Source: Ursus arctos (Eukaryota > Chordata > Mammalia > Carnivora > Ursidae). Taken from it: 64,000 nucleotides of DNA. The stretch covers positions 17,027,449 to 17,091,448 of the forward strand of contig NW_026622930.1 in the NCBI RefSeq assembly GCF_023065955.2, written 5' to 3'. Of the stretch, positions 1-11,455 are shown piece after piece (position 1 is the stretch's first letter; every line of letters begins with the position of its first letter). The position numbers were made by a program, and so were the translations under genes. Under the pieces are notes generated by a model, which was given only the letters and a program-made list of their open reading frames with translations, was not told the origin of the DNA and ran no database searches.

Positions 1-339
1 GAAGAATCCAGTTTTAGCCAAGAATCCTGCATAGCTCTGAATATCTGATCACCCTCAATAGCTCACCAAATTCCTCACCTCTCCCCCTTGGTATCTGCTC
101 ACACTGACGTACCTTCAGCAAGAATACACCTTACCCTGAAGATTACCCTAGTAATTTCGAACTCACTGACACTTCCCCCCACCCCCTACCCCAGGTCTTA
201 ACTCCTTGGCCATAATTCCCACTGGCCCGTGCTGTATTTTAATCCGTTAATACTGGGGTCTGTTTTCCCTTATTGTAGTAGCTTAAAAAAAAAAAAATTG
301 TATCTTCACTGCTTTAACTTCTGTGCTGCTCTGGTTTTC

Positions 340-455
340 TTTAACACACTTCATCTCTCTGAGCATCAGTGTTTTTACTTGCAAAATAAATCTAACACCC
401 TCTATAAAAATATTTGGTGAGGTTCAAGTGAGATAATACAGGAAAGCCCATTAGA
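340..455 (+). repeat. MIR fragment
   Basis: Shows the MIR order: a TCTCTGAGCATCAGTGTTTT-type core, a 'tgcaaaata' segment and GTGAGGTTCAAGTGAGATAA. It is diverged and short. The preceding bases 1-339 hold no recognisable feature beyond short C and A runs. Confidence 0.5.
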
Positions 456-485
456 AAGTAAAAAGCATTACACACACACACCCTT

Positions 486-679
486 TCTTTTTTTAGATTT
501 TGTTTATTTATTTGAGAGCGAGCGAGCGAGAGAGAGCATGAGCAAGGGGCAGGGCAGAAGAACAAACAGCCTCTCTGCTGAGCAGGGAGCCCACCACCGT
601 GGTTCAGTCAAGACCCTGAGAGCAGGACCTGAGCCTGAGTCAGACACTAGACTGACTGAGAAACCCAGGCACCCTGGCC
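486..679 (-). mobile_element. CAN-SINE (tRNA-Lys-derived), minus orientation
   Basis: Starts with the reversed tail (TTTAGATTTTGTTTATTTATTT), then a GA-rich body, and ends with the reversed tRNA-like head at about 665-679. It is diverged from the young copies elsewhere in the window. The reading frames over it are SINE translations, not genes. Confidence 0.9.
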
Positions 680-1344
680 TTACGCCCTTGTCAGTTGTCA
701 TTACCATTGCAGGCTCATAGGCCTTTTCAGAAGCTCTTCAAAATTCAGAATATTTTAGATTTTTCAAAAGTAATTCAGCTGACATTTGCTAAGAGAATAG
801 ACTCAAGTATTCTCATGCAAACACACACACACACAGACACACAAATGAAACTATGTGAGGGGATGGATATATTAACTTGATTATGGTAGTCATTTCACTG
901 TTTATTTGTATATTAAATCATTACATGGGACACCTTTAAAAAAAAAAAAGAAGCTTATTGGCATCCCAGGGCAAAAAAGAGTAATTCGGTGTATATGCTA
1001 ATTATTAGAGTCAGTGGAGTCTGGGATCACATCTCATTTTTAAGCATAGTAATACTTTAAAGCAAAATGGACAAACAGTCCCACTAAGTGGGGTAAATAA
1101 AGACTATGTCTTGCTTCAGGACAGTTTAGGACAGGTTTTGCTCACAACTGAATTATAAACTTTCCATCTCAAATTGCTTCTCAGATTTTGAAATTGGTGA
1201 TAAGAAATTGTCAGCCTGTATCTCCATGACTTCAATATTAGACAGCATTCCTTCCTGGGAAGTGCAGGCAGATTCCATTTTTAAAGAACATTTTTAGAAT
1301 ATCCTAGTGCACTGGGCACTGGGCCCTGTGTGAGACCTGCTCAT
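680..1344. other. Non-coding stretch with a short (CA)n
   Basis: AT-rich sequence with a (CA)n run at about 820-843 and an A-run near 938. I see no gene or named repeat here. Confidence 0.5.
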
Positions 1345-1530
1345 CGAGTTGTATGAGCAACGGGAAAGCGAAAAAAGGAAAGGTGGGCTTTATCAAAATT
1401 AAAAACATTTGTGCATCAAAAGCCATTATCAGGAGAGTGAAAAGGCAGCCCCCAGGACGGGAGAAAATCATTGCAAGTATCTGGTAGAATCTAGTATCGA
1501 GAGTATACAACAATGGAAGCTCCAAGAGCT
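1345..1530 (+). mobile_element. L1 ORF2 fragment (dead)
   Basis: The translated plus frame matches the C-terminal part of L1 ORF2: a GGGCTTTATCAAAATTAAAA motif, then a 'gtgcatcaaaagcc' segment, 'gagagtgaaaaggcagcc' and 'gggagaaaatcattgcaa'. It is truncated at both ends and interrupted, so no protein is made. Confidence 0.8.
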
Positions 1531-1639
1531 CAAGACCTCTGGAAAATGGGTCCCTACTCAAATCCTGAGTTGCCGCTATGGGGTTACAGTTAAAAACAAT
1601 AAAAATTAAAAGAAGAGGAGGAAAAAGAAATGCTTCAGA

Positions 1640-2480
1640 GCGAATGTCTTTATAGCTCATAATTTTGAAACGCCTCATGCCCCTCTCTTCCGTTGGTTTC
1701 AATTCGGGAACGCACAGTGTTCATCTAACAACAATGGAAATTTCATCCGCGTTGATAGGCAGCCCTGCTTGTGTTTTCATGGTTCCTCATTTAAACATCA
1801 CGCCCCACTCCATTTTTTCTGGCTTTTTGTGTCTATCGTATATATAAAGCATTTCCAAATCGCTTTTGAAGGAAGCAGTTTGACATGCTAAATTAAACAG
1901 AGCTCCAGAGACATTTGTTTTAGGCAGCAAAACAAACTCAACTAGACCAAAAAAATGCCGAGCCCATCAGATCTGAAACCGTATTTCTCCTTGTCTGCGT
2001 GTTAAACGGCAATAATGTAAATGAATGGGAATCGCTTGGCGAGCTGTGAGAAAATAAGCTGCCAATTACAAAGCTGGCGAGTGAATGTTGGAATTGGTGG
2101 AATGTGATGATAACGCAATGGGTGGGGACCCGAGCCTTCATTAGAGATTCTCATTTCTCACTCATTTCATTTCCAGTTATAAGGTCCAGTGAAATGGATC
2201 TCGGTAATTGCAAAGTTGATTGCTGCATCGGTTTACGGGAAATGAATACTGCTTTACTTTTTCCCTTTCTCTTTCTCTCTTCTCTCTCCCCTGCTCTTTT
2301 GTTACATCCACGGGATTTTCAGCGAGCTTTCCCAAACTATCGGGAAGATCAAACTCTTTAGTAGTTTTGACATTTCTATGGCCTGTGGGCACCAGTGCAA
2401 TTTTCTCTTTTAAAAATGAGATGTGATAGCATCGCCAGATGACAAACCAGAGCTGAAGCCTTGGTACCCTGGATATCACA
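1640..2480. promoter_or_regulatory. Candidate conserved non-coding element downstream of FLRT2
   Basis: An 840-base block without recognisable repeats. It keeps many CpG dinucleotides although surrounded by CpG-poor DNA, and contains several homeodomain-type cores (for example CCAATTACAAAG near 2062 and TAATGTAAATGAATGG near 2013). No reading frame in it looks like a protein. Enhancer function is inferred from composition only. Confidence 0.35.
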
Positions 2481-3499
2481 ACTCTTCTGCCTGCCAAGAA
2501 AGGAAAGAAACAAATAAAAACTCTACTGTTGAAGTAAGGGCTCTATAAGGAAAAGAGACAAGGAGTTTACTAGATATTACTGGTGACAGAAAATAGACTA
2601 CGAAACCTATCATGTCAAAGGTGTTCATTTAACTGCATTCAAAGCTCTTCTTAAATCACATTTATTACAATTTGATAAGTACTCTAAGTAGATTCTGTGA
2701 GATGGATTGTCCAGTGGCCAGTTTATCAAATTAAACCAAGAGCCACATTTGTGTTAGGTGTTGACATCTGTTTTCTGTTGTGCTCATAAAGTATGCTTAA
2801 AGTTGACTGGTTCACGGAAACCAAGGTACTCTTTTTTTTTTTTTTTTTTTTTCATGAGAACAGCCAGATTTCAAAATGGCTGGCACGGCTCTTTTAAGGG
2901 CTGTTGGAGGCAATGATGGGGCATAAGTAAGGTAAGGGATGTGCATAGTTATGTTTGGGGATGATACTGGTGGATTTTCTGGTGAATGTAGGTGAAACTT
3001 TAGAGTCATTAGGATAGACTTTCTGCCTGGAACATTACATCTCTCATGATCACATTCCACTTTGTCTATGGAATTTGATCTTATGTTCTTGTTCAAGAAA
3101 AGCAAAGCCAAATTTCAGGATGAGTGTTTACTGTTATAACTCCAATGGGTGGGACAAGGGAATCTGACCCGTGTTGATTATCGTGATCAGGTTTAGGAAA
3201 AGCAAAGCTCCATAGACTGTGTCTGACTTCATAGTCAAGAATGAGTCTTACCTATTTTGGTTTGCCCAGAATTTGGGGACTGTAGTCCTTGCCATTTTGC
3301 TCTATCCTTGTAGCAGGCTTCTGATTATGAAAAATAAGTCACAAGGAACACCCAACTTAAACAGCATCAGACAAATTCCATCTTTCTCAAATTCTGAGCA
3401 TCTACAATTCTACAGTGTGATAATGAATTTATACGTCAAGTTGACTGAAACACGAGGCACCCAGACATTTGGCCAAACATTTTTATGAATATATCAGTG
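2481..3499. other. Non-coding stretch with a poly-T run
   Basis: Holds a T run at 2830-2852 and otherwise mixed AT-rich sequence. Nothing else is recognised. Confidence 0.5.
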
Positions 3500-3892
3500 A
3501 GGTATTTCTGGAAGAGATTAACTGAGTAGAGTAGATTATTCTCCTTAATATGGGTGGACCTCATCCAATCAATTGAGGATCTGAATAAAGCAAAAAGCTG
3601 AACTCCTCCTGTCTTACTGTTGGGCTGGGGCATTGGTTGTTTTCTTCCTTTCAGACTTGAACCGAAACACCGGCTCTTGCTGGGTCTCAATTCTACTGGC
3701 ATTTGCGCTGAAATTCACACCATCAGCTCTCCTGGTTCTCAGGTCTTTTGACTTGGACTGGGTCTACAGCATTGGCTCTCCTGGGTCTCCAGCTTGCTGA
3801 CTGTAGATCTCGGGACTTCTCAGCCTCCATAACCATGGAAGCCAATACCTTTCAGTAAATATTTCTAACTAGATAGATAGGTAGAGATGGAG
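3500..3892 (+). mobile_element. Old interspersed repeat remnant, family not named
   Basis: The stretch 'gggtggacctcatccaatca', followed by 'gctctcctgggtctccagctt', 'gggacttctcagcctccata' and a terminal 'agtaaatatt' before a TATC microsatellite, is a combination I recognise as dispersed in mammalian genomes. I cannot assign the family with confidence (LTR-like or L1 3'-end-like). Confidence 0.45.
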
Positions 3893-3893
3893 A

Positions 3894-3933
<40 letters not shown>

Positions 3934-3945
3934 ATCTATCTATCT
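3893..3945. repeat. (ATCT)n microsatellite
   Basis: About 12 tetranucleotide units of ATCT/TATC, directly following the unnamed repeat remnant. Likely polymorphic. Confidence 0.95.
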
Positions 3946-4194
3946 ACACACACATCATCATGTGCACGTGAGCTTCTCGTAGCACTGATAGAGGACACCT
4001 AGAGGATATCCTTTTTACTCTTTTTTTTTTTCCAAAATAGAAAACTGAATGCTCATTATGAATTTGTATAACAATTTTTCTTTCCTATTTTTTTGGCCTT
4101 TGTTTGTTTGTTTGTTTTTGCTTTGAACAAGTACTCTACCACCAGCAGAGATTTTCCTAGGAAATATTTTGATATGTGATCACAGTAAAAATCA

Positions 4195-4370
4195 CCACTG
4201 TTGAATATTTGCTCCATGCTAGGAATTATCCTGAGATCTACACAAACCTATTCACAAACTTGCAGATGATGAGGAAATGAGGTCTGGAGTCACTCAGCAA
4301 CTTGCTCATAGTCATTCATTCGGTGATTAAAGCAACATTCATATGGGTCCACTTGATACTGCCCGTCCCT
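4195..4370 (-). repeat. MIR, minus orientation
   Basis: Reverse MIR order: 'gctccatgctaggaatta', then 'gatgatgaggaaatgaggtc', then 'gcaacttgctcatagtcatt'. It is degraded, as usual for this family. Confidence 0.6.
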
Positions 4371-4984
4371 GGCACTGGTAGAAAAATGGTAAAAGGAAGT
4401 AGCAGGGGATGTCACCTCTGATTGGAGCCAGGGCAAAAAGAGCAGTAGTCAGCATGTGTTTGTCACTCACACTATTTATCACTTTGCTTATCTCCTTATC
4501 TTACCATTTCTTTCTCCTCTGTGCACAGCAAGATGCCACCTAGCTCTCTGATCTCCATTACACCTACAAATTCACAGAAGCACGAAATTCAAGCCAAGAC
4601 AGATTGCAAGACTCTTCTCTTTGGGAAATGAAAATGGAAAGAAATGGAAATCCCGCATACATACTTAAAAAGAAATCATTTATAACACATATCGGATGTT
4701 GATAACTTCCTCTGCCCCTGGCATTATTTTGGGTCAGGGGGAGGGGAAAATAGAAACTAGCCAAGTAATTTTACAATATCAAAGTTTGTTTTCCATTCTT
4801 ATAGATAACTTTCTGATTTGTAAAATAAAAACTTTGAATAAGATCATTTCTAATGTTTCCAGGATTAACACTGCTTGTTTATATACTCCTATTTTCAGAA
4901 AGAAATCCCACATGCTTCCAATGCATTCATTGACTTAAATTCTTCCCTCTATACTCATGTCTAAACTGAGTTTTGTCCAACCTT
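4371..4984. other. Non-coding stretch, possibly part of an L2 copy
   Basis: No gene. The pyrimidine-rich part at about 4480-4565 could belong to the L2 fragment that follows, but similarity is too weak to state. Confidence 0.35.
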
Positions 4985-5105
4985 TAACAGTGAGATTTAC
5001 AAAGTCCTTCTCGCCAAATTCAAAGGACTTTCCTTTGCCCCCTCTTCTTGAGCACCACGCAGTATTTGGCACTGTGGATCATCTGAGACCATATGCAGAT
5101 ATGTA
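4985..5105 (+). mobile_element. L2 (LINE2) ORF2 fragment
   Basis: Matches the L2 reverse-transcriptase region: 'gccaaattcaaaggactttc' followed by 'cttgagcaccacgcagtatt' and 'ggcactgtggatcatctg', the DNA behind the L2 'F-D-T-V-D-H' type motif. Ancient, no function expected. Confidence 0.65.
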
Positions 5106-5689
5106 TTTTTGTGCATTAGTGTACTTTTCCAGTGAAAGATCCCATAGTTTTTTCCATCAGAATCTCAATGAATTAAATTTTGTGGCACAAAAAGATCCTT
5201 TAACTGATATAATACTAGTTAAAAAAATTAAAAATAATAAATGGAAAGTCAGTGGAGACCATGTGTTTGGAATAAAAGAAACTTATTGCAAAATGGGTTG
5301 AAAATTAAAAGAAAATGAATAAAGTGTGAATATTAGATGTAGTCCATACCCTTCAGGATGAGGCCTCTCTCCTTTTAATCACCTTTACTTTTATGATCTG
5401 TAGCAATTATTTGATATTTATATTCAGAATGGTCATCTGGAAGAATGTGTAAGAGTAATTCATTTAATTCTATCATCGTATAGAATGTTTATCTGCTTTA
5501 TCCAAGTTGATACAGAGAGTTGTGGCAGATCAGAGCCTTGAACTTGGCTTTCCAGATCCTTACATGTCAACTCTTTTCTTCATATCATATTGCTTCTTAA
5601 TGCTTCACACATGTACTTATTTGTTTTTCTCCCAAGCCCTAGACTGAACTTAATATGATACAATTAAGAAGAGGATTAGTTTTGACTTA
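5106..5689. other. Non-coding stretch, nothing recognised
   Basis: AT-rich, with no protein-like frame and no named repeat that I can support. Confidence 0.5.
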
Positions 5690-5845
5690 CAGGGCCTGAA
5701 TCTGAGAAATTTTAGTTTCTTCATCTATAAAGTAGAGCTAATTATCACATTCACCTCAATGTGTTTTTGAAGTGAGGATGCACTTAAAGTGCTTTAGAAG
5801 AACCCGGTCCATAGAAAAATTCCATAAATGTTGGTATAATTATTA
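5690..5845 (+). repeat. MIR, plus orientation
   Basis: Shows 'gtttcttcatctataaagta', then 'gtgtttttgaagtgaggatg', then 'ccataaatgttggtat', in MIR order. A further MIR-like 5' portion may lie at about 5885-5960. Confidence 0.6.
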
Positions 5846-6660
5846 TTATGACACTTGTGTTGCCCTGCCCAGTGCAATATCGTATCCTGGTCAAGAATGA
5901 GGGCTTTGAGATTAAAGAGCTGAGTACAAACCAGGTGGCATTCCTTTTGAGGTATGAAAATGCAGGCAAGTCTTATTATCATTACAGGAACAAAACCTAT
6001 AGAAAAAAGAGTAAGTTGATGTTTCCACTACTCACCATACTTACTACTAGAGTATCCTCACCCACGCCTGCCATGACTGTGTCATTCTGCATTTAAAGTC
6101 CATCTTTCCCCTGATCTCCGCAGTCACTTAGCAAGAGCTGATTTGCATGTCAGACCTTGTCTCTCTCCTAAATCTCCACAAGTAACTGTTGATTCGGTAA
6201 TAACGCTGCTTGCCAGGTGCAAGCGGCACATTGCCCTATCCTTTATGAATAAGCTTTTCACAAACAAAAGTAACAAGTGCCAAAGGCTTCATGGTAACAG
6301 GATGCAAAGAAGTTGAGCTGAGGGAGGTACGAGATGGGATGAGAGATGAGCTTTGCTACTGAGGATCTGAAAGTCCTCTGAGTAACACAGTCTCCATTTC
6401 TATTACTCTTCTCCTGGCCAAAATATTTTCATCATCAGAATGATGCCAACAATTCCAGCCATGAGGTCGTATGGTACCATCATAAACCCATGTGATAATT
6501 CTCACAGCACACTGCGTATATAGAAGAATTTATCAATGAAACACAGCAGTATCACATGTAGATCTCTCTGAAAGGAGTATTTTGGAAGTATGTGAAAAGT
6601 CAAGTGAAAAGGAAGTCAGGAATCCCCCTCATTTGATCTAATATCAGTAAGAACTCATTT
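5846..6660. other. Non-coding stretch, nothing recognised beyond a possible MIR piece
   Basis: Mixed sequence without a gene. The sub-block at about 6100-6300 keeps a few CpG sites but is not long enough to call. Confidence 0.4.
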
Positions 6661-6840
6661 TTACAATGTCCCCATTCTAGGTACCTGGCAGTAAGGAGCC
6701 AGTTTAACCCTGATTAACAGTTCCATGAGGTAAGTGTTACTATTAGTCCGTTTTCCAGATGAGAAAATCAAGTCAAGAAAGGGTTAAGTAATTTGGCAAT
6801 GCCAGTAAGTGATAGAGTCAGGTTTTGCTCCCTAGTACAC
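6661..6840 (-). repeat. MIR, minus orientation
   Basis: Contains 'ttttccagatgagaaaatca', 'gggttaagtaatttggcaat' and 'gtgatagagtcaggtttt' in reversed MIR order. Confidence 0.65.
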
Positions 6841-7429
6841 ATCCTAGTCTCCTGAGACTAGGATCTGTAACTCGTGCTATGTGTGCTCTGTACCATAGTT
6901 TGCTGTAAAACCCAGGTGACTGCTTGCACCTGGTAGCTCTCCTCATTGGCTGCTTTTTGATGCGTCTCCTCTGAAAAGAACGCTGAATTTCACTATCAAA
7001 GTCAAAGTCCATTAGAGAATATCTACCTTGAAGCTGACACCAGCACTGCACTGAGTGGTTGGAGGTAAGACTGAGACAACACATCTATTGAAAATAAGTC
7101 CCAGATTCCCTTTGCCTTCCTAATTCCTTAACTTTCAGACAATATGTTCCAGACTCTCAAAATTCCTCCAAGAGAGCAAAAGGAATCAAAGAGCTAAATC
7201 AAGGGGGAAAAAATTGCTTGAGCACTTTGACTTACGAAAAAGAAGAAGAAAAAGAAAAGAAAAAAAGCTTTTAAATCCATTTCCTGGACTTGAGAACTTA
7301 AAATTCTTTCCCAATCAGCACCACATCTAATAAAACAAAATCAGTGTCACCCCCAGAAAAGCTCATTACCTTTCTTTCTCCAACATGCCAGGAGGGACCT
7401 TTCTCCCCCATGTCAGCTGTTTCAGAAGC
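6841..7429. other. Non-coding stretch with an A/G-rich run
   Basis: An adenine/guanine-rich run lies at about 7237-7270. No gene is seen, and the short frames lack protein character. Confidence 0.45.
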
Positions 7430-7860
7430 CTGGGGCCTGCTTCACCTCTAGGGACATTAGCTTTAACCTTTCAATCTCTTTGATTTAATCATATAATCAT
7501 GTAATTAAATTCCAATAGTCAAGTTTCAAGGGCGGGGAGGCAGGGCTGGGCAGTTTCATTTAGCCCAAGCAGATGGCAGACCGCTCCTGGAACAGCGCGC
7601 TCAGATTGCACGTTGCTAGCATTTATGTCGAGTTCTCGTTAAACACATGCAACAAAAAAGTAGAGTCAGTCTGCTTAAAGAATGAAAGCCTCTTCACCTG
7701 CTTCCGTGAGATAAGGTGCAATGTATTTTTAACGTACACTTTTATCTCTCCTTGGCAGCAAAGATGGTTTCCTCGTGATAACCAAACCATAAGGGAAGCA
7801 AAGCTAATGGGTCTGATTTGTAGACAGCATATGGACCCCTAGGTTTAAATTAATGCATTC
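7430..7860. promoter_or_regulatory. Candidate conserved non-coding element
   Basis: A repeat-free block with homeodomain-type AT cores ('taatcatataatcatgtaat' at about 7487-7506), a GC-rich patch (7530-7555) and retained CpGs at 7582-7630. Regulatory role is inferred from composition; no motif here is diagnostic. Confidence 0.3.
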
Positions 7861-8269
7861 TTTCTTCTTCTGTTGCCTAAAGCTTTTCAAATGTTGAGGA
7901 AGAGCTTTCAGGATTGAGTTTAAAGACGCTTCTTCAATTTGTTTAACTGTTGCTAATAGCCAGGTGTTATTTCAACATCTGGTTGAAGTCTGTTTTATGA
8001 TTTTACCAAGAAGACGTCAGCAACATCGCCAACCTTGTTACATTCACAGCGTGTTGGTGAGGCTAGAGTAAAATGGGGGTAGTCTATACACTTCAGGTAA
8101 ATCTGTAGATTGGTACAAACTGTTCAAAGAAGGTGATTACATGAAAAAAAAAGCTTAAAAGTATTCATACCTTTGCCTAATTTTCCCAGTTACTCGAAGT
8201 GTACAAGCCTGAAGACGTTCATGTTACCTTAAGTATAATACTAAAAAAAATTATTCTGAGTATCCTTCA

Positions 8270-8560
8270 TTGGACCACTGATTAAATAAATGTTAGTACA
8301 TCAATAAGATGGAATATTATGTTCAAAAAGTAATTTTATAAATATAAATTGCTCAAATAGGATTCAAATCTGTCTAAATTGGATTATTCCAATTTTATTT
8401 TTTAAAGAAGACTATACACACATATATGAAAATGACCACATTAAGTAGCTCTGGCTGATGAGATTATGGGTAATTTTTATTTTATACTTCACGTGTTTTT
8501 GAGATTTTCCACAATTAACATAAATTACGATTACATAAAGTTATTTATAAATCAACACAT
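8270..8560 (+). mobile_element. Old L1 (L1M-type) 3' end
   Basis: Contains 'gatggaatattatgttcaaa' and, further on, 'gattatgggtaatttttatt' with 'gagattttccacaattaaca', a sequence order typical of old mammalian L1 3' UTRs. It is strongly diverged. Frames here are repeat-derived. Confidence 0.7.
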
Positions 8561-10505
8561 GGCCTTTCATAGCTGTCTCAAATCTATCCTATTATTCACA
8601 GAAAGATCACAAACAAAAAGGCTGGTCTCTATTTCAGTCACTCTACCAGAAACTCAACTGGTCAATATTTGGTACAAACACAAATGTCAAGGTGCTTTTG
8701 TTACCCAGCTTTTATTTTAATGTCTCTTGCGTTAGGTGAAATTATTCTGACTGTCATCAAAGGACTTTGAAATACAAGATAAATGACACTCAATCAGTTC
8801 GTGTAAAAAATAACATCGATATGAGAGAAGCGATAAAATTTTAAAATCACATATTCTTAGTATCATGAAAAACAAAGGTACTGTTTCTTTGTAATTCGCT
8901 TTACAAGAAAAATCGGCATCACTTTTCTGTTTTCTTCATTCATTTCTTAGTCTGCTGCTCAGCTTCATCCTGTTGATGTCTCTCGAATAGCAGCACGCAG
9001 AGAAGGGTTCATGCACATGGACTTATTCTCAAAATGGCCCCGCAACACAGGCCAGGAGTAGAAGAGCACGAAGGTTAAGTGAGTCAATCAAAGTAACTCT
9101 GTGGCTGAGCTCTTAATAGAATCCACGTCTCCAAATCGCAGGGCAGCGTCTCTCCAAGGTGGCTTTGGTGAGGGGAATACAGTATACTTGGATCTGAGTT
9201 TCTTTCATGTGCCTCTAGGAAAAGGCAGTGAGTTTGAGTAGCACTGTGAAGAATACTAATAGGTCCCCTCGCAGAAGCAGTTTTAGCTTGGCCAGAGAGT
9301 TCCCTTAAATCTCTAAAAGATACAGTTAAATTGAGATTCTGGAGATCACTGGCTAGGAAGTTTGGTTTAAATGACTTAATGGAGCATTCTTAGTGACTCA
9401 ACATAGAACGTCCGGAGATTCTTCACCCAGGCATGACTAGCCAAATGGCACTCTATTGATGCCACCAGAAGATTTGTCATCTGGGATGACCAAGCTGGTA
9501 CTGTTCCAAGTTACATCTGTTCCTTAGAAAAACTATTTCGTGCGTAGGGTTGCTTTTTAAATTTTTTCCCTCAACTTTGCTTAACACACTGCATTTGTGT
9601 GTGTGACTCTGGTAATATCTTCAGCCTAATTATACAAACGCTCGCCTGGATCACCAGTTGAACATATTTTGGGGGGATTTATTTGTTTGTGTTTGTTTTT
9701 GTTTAAATGTGTTTTGAGTTCCGACGCGTCATTGTAAACGTCTGGAACTTATTTGCTGCCTTCCTTGATGAAGGTAATGGCCATTATCCCAGCCATTGTG
9801 TATTAACTGACTTGGGTTCAAACCTGGACTTTCTCTTAATTATTCTCATGTGGTTAAAGGAGATTTCTATTCACAGCATGGAATACGACATTCCTCAAGC
9901 AGACCAAATCAAAGGGATGAAAGTTCCACAACTCAGAGTTAAATGATTTTAGGGTGTTATTATGTCGCTTAATGACTGAAAAATACTTAGATCGCTTTTC
10001 TTTCCTTGACTAAAAAGAGTGGGGGAAATTTGTAAAACAGAAACTGTTCAAATAAAGCAAATTCACTGATGACTTCTAAGCTTTTGTAAATCACTGAAAG
10101 TGTTTTTATACTTATTAGTTTAGCTATATACTCATTTTGAGCAACTTAATTTGATATTACTTAACACGAACAAAAAGCCAAAGGTTCAGATTTTGCAATT
10201 GGTTCACTAATAGAGGAAAATTATGTTTAAGCTGTCACCTAATAAAAGACACAATCTCTTTTTCAATTGTGTAAAAGTTTTATATTTTCTTAGGGGATTT
10301 TTAGTCTAAAAATCAAGATGTCTTTTTTGTTTGCTTATCTGATGAAAAACACAGCAAGAAGGAAATTCTCAGAAAATATTTTCTGTAGTAACAAATGTAC
10401 ATTGCTTCTAAAAGAAAACTTGCTATCTTGGGGATTCTTCAATGAAATGGAAGCATGTCAGGAAATTAAATCTTTCCCAACCAGTTAAAAAAACAGTTGC
10501 TCTAT
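8561..10505. other. Long non-coding stretch, mostly unique sequence
   Basis: No gene, SINE or L1 is recognised over about 1.9 kb. The part at 9560-9960 keeps scattered CpGs and T-rich runs. The 79-codon frame at 9707-9946 has no recognisable domain and no supporting signals. Confidence 0.5.
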
Positions 10506-10588
10506 GAACATTGAGGTGCAGGTGCCCCTTTAGTTCACTATAGAGCTGAGATGTCCATCAACAGATGAATGGATAAAGAAGATGTGGT

Positions 10589-10810
10589 GGGGCACCTGGG
10601 TGGCTCAGTAGGTTAAGCATCTGCCTTCTGCTCAAGTCATGATCCCGGGGTCTTGGGGTCGAACCCCGTGTCAGGCTCTCTCTACTCAGCGGGTAGTCTG
10701 CTTCTCCCTCTGCTTGCCGCTTCCCCTGCTGATGCTCTCTCTCTCTCAAATAAATAAATAAATAAATCTTAAAAAGAACAAGAACAAGAAGAACAAGAAC
10801 AAGAAAAAAA
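10589..10810 (+). mobile_element. CAN-SINE nested in L1
   Basis: Head GGGGCACCTGGGTGGCTCAG, CT-rich body, AAATAAATAAATAAATCTT and a long GAACAA-rich tail. The octamer aagatgtg occurs on both sides (about 10579-10586 and 10809-10816), a plausible target duplication showing insertion into the older L1. Confidence 0.95.
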
Positions 10811-10812
10811 AG

Positions 10813-10961
10813 ATGTGTGTATATATATATGTATATGTGTATGTATATATATATTATATATGTATATATGTATGTGTGTGTATATATTTGTATATGTATA
10901 TATATGTATATGTGTGTGTGTGTATATACACACATATATATGTATATACACACACAATGGA

Positions 10962-11014
<53 letters not shown>
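10813..11014. repeat. Compound TA/TG/CA microsatellite inside L1
   Basis: About 200 bases of alternating pyrimidine-purine sequence (TATATA, GTGTGT, CACACA), interrupted once by a second copy of 'caatggaatgtgtg'. It probably grew from L1 sequence by slippage, because 'caatggaatgt' recurs at 10955 and 11012. It gives spurious Tyr/Ile/His-rich reading frames. Confidence 0.9.
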
Positions 11015-11455
11015 ATGGAATGTTACTCAGCCATCAGAAAGGATGAATACTTGCCATTTAGTTTACATCGATGTGGGTGGAACTGGAGGGTTTTATGCTG
11101 AGTGAAATAAGTCAATCAGAGAAAGACAATTATCATATGGTTACACTCATATGTGGAATATAAGAAACAGCACAGAAGATCACAAGGGAAAGGAGGGAAA
11201 ACTGAATGGGAAGAAATCAGACAGGGAGACAAACCATGAGAGACTCTTGACTCTGGGAAACAAACTGAGGGTTCTGGAGGGGAGATGGGTGAAGGGATAG
11301 GGTAACTGGGTGATGGATATTAAGGAGAAAATATGATGTGATGAGTACTGGGTGTTATATGCAACTGATAAATTACTGAACACTACATCTGAAACTAATG
11401 ATGTACTATATGTTGGCTAATTAAATTTAAATAAAAAATAATTTAAAAAAAAGAA

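Larger units (their letters stand above)
10506..11455 (+). mobile_element. Carnivore L1 3' end (truncated), interrupted by a SINE and a TA/CA expansion
   Basis: Starts in the ORF2-terminal region ('gtccatcaacagatgaatgg') and runs through 'aatggaatgttactcagcca', the 3' UTR segment 'gtactgggtgttatatgcaa' and an A-rich tail at 11428-11455. The head is split by the CAN-SINE at 10589. Diverged A-rich/GTTG flanks at about 10488-10505 and 11452-11469 may be its target duplication. Dead copy. Confidence 0.9.

Noticed and set aside
3893..3945. Regular short repeats as a possible CRISPR-like array
   Set aside because: Simple tetranucleotide microsatellite with no spacers; the genome is mammalian.
10589..10660. 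tRNA-like heads of the SINEs as possible tRNA genes
   Set aside because: They derive from tRNA-Lys but are SINE promoters with decayed cloverleaf pairing; no stand-alone tRNA gene is seen.
10558..11105. Tyr/Ile/His-rich frames of 77-151 codons
   Set aside because: Translation of the TA/TG/CA microsatellite and SINE.
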